DNA from: Teratosphaeria epicoccoides
Taxonomy: Eukaryota > Ascomycota > Dothideomycetes > Mycosphaerellales > Teratosphaeriaceae
Direction of reading: 5' to 3'
Assembly (NCBI GenBank): GCA_021401465.1
Contig: JADDMT010000092.1
Location: 54,518-118,517 of the forward strand
Length of the DNA: 64,000 bases
Part shown: positions 59,840-64,000 of the stretch, piece by piece
Position numbering within the stretch: the first letter of the stretch is position 1
Layout: each line of letters starts with the position of its first letter
Program-made: the position numbers and the translations under genes
The notes under the pieces: generated by a model
Database searches by the model: none
What the model saw: the letters and a program-made list of their open reading frames with translations, nothing else
Told to the model about the DNA's origin: nothing

Positions 59840-61336
59840 ATGGCTTATGTGCTGTAGACTAAGTTCGACGCTACTCGCTCTGCCCGCGATCGTCGCTCGT
59901 GTTGACGATGCCTTGACAACCTTAGTAGCCAAGCTGCACACATCTCCCCTCCGCGTGTTAGTAAGGCGTCCCCTACCCGCGAGGTATGCGTGACTTGTAC
60001 TGACCGAAGCGTAGCCGAGATCTGCGTCGGCGGGTTTGATAAGGGCGGTGTCTACCGCAATTGTGTCAACTGCAATAGCAAGCATCAAAAATGCCAAGAC
60101 CTCCCTAAAGAGGTGTATAGCGAGTACAACTAGCTCTGCCGTAACATCGATGACTTCTAGAGTGCGCGCGACGAGGGGATTGCTAAAGGCACTCCGACCA
60201 TGAACAGGCTACAGGCCAAGTACCGCGAGGCACTCGCCTACCTGCTCGGCGCCCTCTCGTGCTTCACCGCGACTGCTAACTGTTCTCACGGCAGCGTTCG
60301 CTTCGACTCTCTGCTAACAGGCGAAAACGTTTGTCTGGGTCTAATCGCAGACTTAGTCTAGAAGATCTTGAAGGTACTAACTGTTAGGGTCGAGACCTTC
60401 GCCATAGTACGCATATAGTGCAGGTACCCTCCGAGTATGAAATGCTGACTTTTCCGCTAGGCTAACGTTAGCGTCGAGAAGTATCCGACTAGCCGTCAGC
60501 GTCAGCAACTCAGGGCCCTTGCCTCTATTAACGATGACTTCGAAACGCGGATGATCCGCAAGAAGGTTATCAAGCAATTCGCTACTCCCGCCGCTAAGGC
60601 CACGCCCTAGCGCCGTACCGAGAGGCAGCCTGCCTCTAAGCCGGTCCCGAGGACTAAGCCGTAAGTTACTTACTCGAATCCTGTCGCGTGCGTACAGCTA
60701 ACACATTGTAGCGCCGCCGCCTACGCCGCCTCGACGCTACTGTCCAAGAAGAAGAAGAGGGCCAGGGCCGAAATTGAGGTCAGCGACGAGGAAGCCGAGC
60801 CTTCCCTGCTTGCGACCCGCACTGCGTCTGTCAAGACGCTAAGGCACAAGCCTCTAGGCCAGATCTTTGAGGATGAGGAGGATGACGACGTTCAGGATAC
60901 CTTCGGTCCTGACGTGATCCCTTCGCGCCGTAGTGTCACCGCACTAGTTGCGCCTGAGGGAGACACCGAGTCCGATGATGTAGTCGACACTCGTGTCAAG
61001 AAGCGCAAGATGATCTCGAGGGCCGAGCGCGACAGCCGCAAGCGCGCTCGAGTCTCTTCGCCTTCTGATGCTAAGGATGAGGTAGTCGTCGCGACTAGGC
61101 GCGGTAAGGGTGTCGCTAGTTCTCCGGCTACTATAGGCTCCGAAGACGAGCTCCCTCGCAACCCACTAAAGAAGAAGATGCCGGCCTCTCTTCGTGGCGT
61201 TGCTACCCCCGTTACTCATGGTCACTTCGGGGTGTTTGGTAGACCCCGTGCAGGTAGGCAGTCCCTAGCGGACCGTAACAAGAAAGACTCTCCTGCTTCG
61301 GGTTCGGTCAGGAAGCCCCTAACTAGTAGTCGCTAA
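59840..61336 (+). pseudogene. G1-c antisense ORF, least mutated copy
   Basis: ATG 59840 to TAA 61336, 499 codons with about ten internal stops. 60914-61336 is fully open. Cys pairs CMTC/CVTC and CVNCNSKHQKC are kept. The stops are TAG/TAA at likely Gln codons (for example codon 6), a CGA-to-TGA near codon 20, and a TGA after KC that all three copies share. That shared stop is older than these insertions, or marks an unrecognised intron. The Lys/Arg-rich tail (VKKRKMISRAERDSRKRARV) and acidic stretch FEDEEDDDV are intact. Convergent with pol, 140 bp apart. Confidence 0.8.
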
Positions 61337-61476
61337 GCATTAGCTACGAAGCTAATCCGAGCATGTCTCTTGTTCTTCTTAGGTTTATTCTAGGTGTGCC
61401 TTTAGGCATCAATGATGTATGAGTAGGGCGTTTGCTTCTTGTTATCACTTCGCGCGTTATACGCTACATACACGTG

Positions 61477-64000
61477 TCAAGAATTCTGCTCCAGAACCCT
61501 CATCTTCCCACGAATCGACCTTCTCAAGCCCTGCTCATGCCTCCTCCGCTCTTCGAATTCACGAATAGCTTCTAGAGCGTTCTTGCAGTCTTCGGCCGGA
61601 ACCCATTGTGTGTACTCAGGTAGGTATCCTTTCCACTTCACCAGATAGTGCGTTGCGCCCTTACGCCGCATACTGTCCTTAATACCCTCGACTTCCTACT
61701 CTTCGTTCTCTTCTGCTACTAGCATCGGGTCCGCGGGCTTTTTGCCCTCGCGCTGTACCTATGGTTCGAGTAGAGATACGTAGAAGACGTTGTGCACACG
61801 ATACGACGATGGCAACGATAGCCAGTACGCCTGCGAGCCTATCGCGTCGCGTATCCGGAAGGGTCCGACGAACCTTGGCGTCATCTTCTTGCTCGGAAGT
61901 TTCAGCTTGAGATTCTTCGTCAACAGTAACACCTTCGTACTAACTGCGTACTACATCGGTTTAGCACGGGTGTTATTATGTTTAATCTGGGATTCTGAGG
62001 CCTTTTTCTAGTGTTCTATTAGCACCGAATGTACCTCGCGCATACGCCGCGCTAATTCCGCGGCGGCTGGCACCCTCTCCTCAGAAGACTCGTCCTAAGG
62101 CGGTTCTAGGTGTATTTCCGGATTAAAGCTATAAAGAATCTGAAATGGCGACATGCGCATAGCAGCATGCACGCTGTTATTAACTGCAAATTCCGCCATA
62201 GGAATTACGTCGGCCTAGGCATCCTGGTTCTTAGCGTAGTAGTACCGAAGGTACTACTCAAGAGTCTGATTCATACGTTTAGTCTGACTATTAGTCTATG
62301 GATAGAATGCTGTACTTAGGCGGTGCTTGACACGCGCCTTAAACACAAATTCTTGCTAGTATTCACTAGTAAAGACAGAACCTCGATCCGATAGGATACT
62401 TCGGGGGACACTGAAGCGCTATATGACTTCGTCGCGAAGTAGCCGCGCAAGCTCGCCGCTTGTGCACTTTTTCGTACATAGGATAAAGATATTCATCTTC
62501 GAGTATCGGTCGACTACTACAAGGACAGCATCAACCACATTGCCTTTCTACTTTGCTAGCGGCAAATCAGTAATGAAATCCATGGTCAAGTCTTGCCATG
62601 GTCTCTCTGGCAGTAGGAGCGCCTAAGCATCGCCGTAGGGGCGATGGCGCCGAGATTTGCTAATCTGGCACGTCTAGCAGGATTTGACATAGTCAGAGAC
62701 ATCCTGTTCTAGCGTAGGCTACTAGTATTTGCGTCCGAGAAGTGCGTTTGTCTTCTCTACGCCAAAATGGCCCGCGAGTTCATTGTCATGATGAATATGG
62801 AGGAGCTGCGAACAGAGGGCGCAGTCGGCGGGTACGTAGAGCCTATTGTCAAAGTACCACAAATCGCCCGACTTGGTCTAGTACTTCGGACCGCCTGCAG
62901 TGTCCTAGAGGGCTACACCCTCATTAATCAACTCCGGTTCTCGCTCTTGCAACTGCTGAATAAGTCTCGAGACTTCTTCAAAGGGTTCTTCAGACATCGC
63001 ATGCTTACCGCATGTGAGCCGGTTAACTACCGCACGGATCGAGCTAGACACGGTCGCCACAACTGCCGGATAGGAGGGTTCGTCACTAGCGGAGGCCGTG
63101 AGGCCCTATTAGACCCGCAGTCGACCCATAAGAGGAGCTAACGACGGATCGCCACCCTAAACTGCAAGCTTCGTTTGCAGCGTAGGGAGAAGCTGTCAGT
63201 TACCCTCTTCCCTAGTGTCGTAGTCCGGTCGTCGCGAAGGACCGTCGGCCGGATTCGTCTTTCCGGAACAATGCTAGATAACGAAGTCAAAGCTAGCGAG
63301 GAAAGTCGCCTACCTTGCTTGCTGACCACTTAGCTGCTTCACGCCCATGAAGCTGCGAAGGTTGTTATGGTCGGTAAGCACCTTAATAGGGTGCGCTGCG
63401 CCTTCGAGGTAGTGTCGGTACTCCTTAAAGCTGTCAACAATAGCCAAAAGCTCTTGGTCGTAAGTCTCGTAGTTAAGCTTAGCGCCCTGCATCTTCCGCG
63501 ACTAGAAAGCAATCGGGTACTATCGCGTACTGCCTTCGTGCGACTAGAGCTACGATATAATTGCGGCTATTGCGAATTTTGAAGCATCGGTCTCTATCCG
63601 GATCTTCGCAGCGGGGTCAAAGTGCCGAAGTATGGGCGTAGTTTGAAAAGCTACTTTAAGTTCAGAGAAGGCCTTGCTCTAAGCCTCCTCCTAAGGCACT
63701 TTCCCTGGCTTTTTTCCTCGAACCGCGCCCTTTGCGAGGGCCATGAGGGGAGCCACGATCTTCGAGTAAGATCGTATGAATCTGCGGTAGAAGTTAGTAA
63801 ATCCTAGGAACACCTGCACTTCTCGGAGGGTAGTTAGCTGCGGCTACTCCGCGATTACGGACACCCTTCGGTCATCTATGATGACTCCTTCTGTAGAGAC
63901 GATGTATCCGAGAAACTCAATCCTATCCGTCAGGAATGAGCACTTCTTTAGGTTCGCGTAGAGGGCGAACTTGCGGAGCCGTTCGAGCACTATACTTAGA
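61477..64000 (-). pseudogene. G1-c pol: RT (partial), RNase H, integrase, chromodomain
   Basis: Continues beyond the window. On the minus strand from the edge: RT; RNase H NYETYDQELLAIVDSFKEY and TDHNNL (63492-63310); integrase zinc motif ELAGHFGVEKT (about 62790-62755) and C-x2-C (about 62672-62685); core Asp in TMDFITDLP (about 62590-62565), Asp in LSDRGSVFTSEY (about 62395-62360) and Glu in SQTERMNQTLEQYL (about 62300-62255); then the chromodomain HYLVKWKGYLPEYTQWVPAE (61647-61588) and the stop TGA 61477-61479. Stops are few (Gln/Arg codons), and catalytic residues are preserved. Frame matches the G1-a polyprotein. Confidence 0.9.

Noticed and set aside
60892..61161. 89-codon minus-strand ORF inside the G1 antisense gene region
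   Set aside because: Shadow of the basic C-terminal half of the 59840-61336 frame, which is conserved in three copies.

Overview
The window looks like a repeat-rich, gene-poor compartment of a filamentous ascomycete (Pezizomycotina, possibly a dothideomycete; the genus cannot be told). About 57 of 64 kb is transposon sequence with heavy repeat-induced point mutation (RIP). Whole reading frames keep their length, but Gln and Arg codons have become TAG/TAA, Cys and His codons Tyr, and Met ATG has become ATA. The trinucleotides CTA and TAG are everywhere. One island (about 47.45-54.12 kb) has ordinary base composition and one convincing host gene.

Two chromodomain Ty3/Gypsy families dominate; I call them G1 and G2. 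G1 has 360-bp LTRs (TGATA...TATCA) and gag-pol as one frame of about 1,654 codons. G2 has LTRs of about 447 bp (TGTCA...TGACA), with gag and pol in different frames. Each family also carries an antisense ORF between the 3' end of pol and the 3' LTR, and both antisense proteins are Cys-rich. In G1 it is a 498-codon frame with its own TATA-type promoter and nuclear-protein features. In G2 it is a Zn2Cys6-like cluster followed by a coiled coil.

Layout: 1-3061 G1 gag-pol fragment (+). 3062-3330 GATA-rich low complexity. About 3350-12372 two direct copies of a hAT transposase plus an unidentified ORF (-), each copy hit by a solo LTR of a different family. 12782-13396 relic of a histone H3-like gene (+). 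13421-14269 tandem repeats. 14270-21186 G2-a (+). 21187-22679 Copia gag/protease fragment (+). 22680-26930 G2-b (-), joined head-to-head to G2-c (+, 26931-43192). G2-c is split by a G1 insertion (30001-41353) with an AGTAC target duplication. 43193-46669 scrambled G2 pieces. 46670-47450 unassigned AT-rich DNA. 47451-54120 unique island with the gene at 48746-49993. 54468-58681 G1-b, interrupted by G1-c (58682 to beyond the window end), the least mutated copy.

No transposon gene here looks functional in place, but shared ORF lengths, promoters and stop-codon positions allow the ancestral gene structures to be inferred. The most notable items are the two antisense zinc-protein ORFs and the H3/CENP-A-like relic, whose in-frame stops fall on Gln/Arg positions of histone H3.
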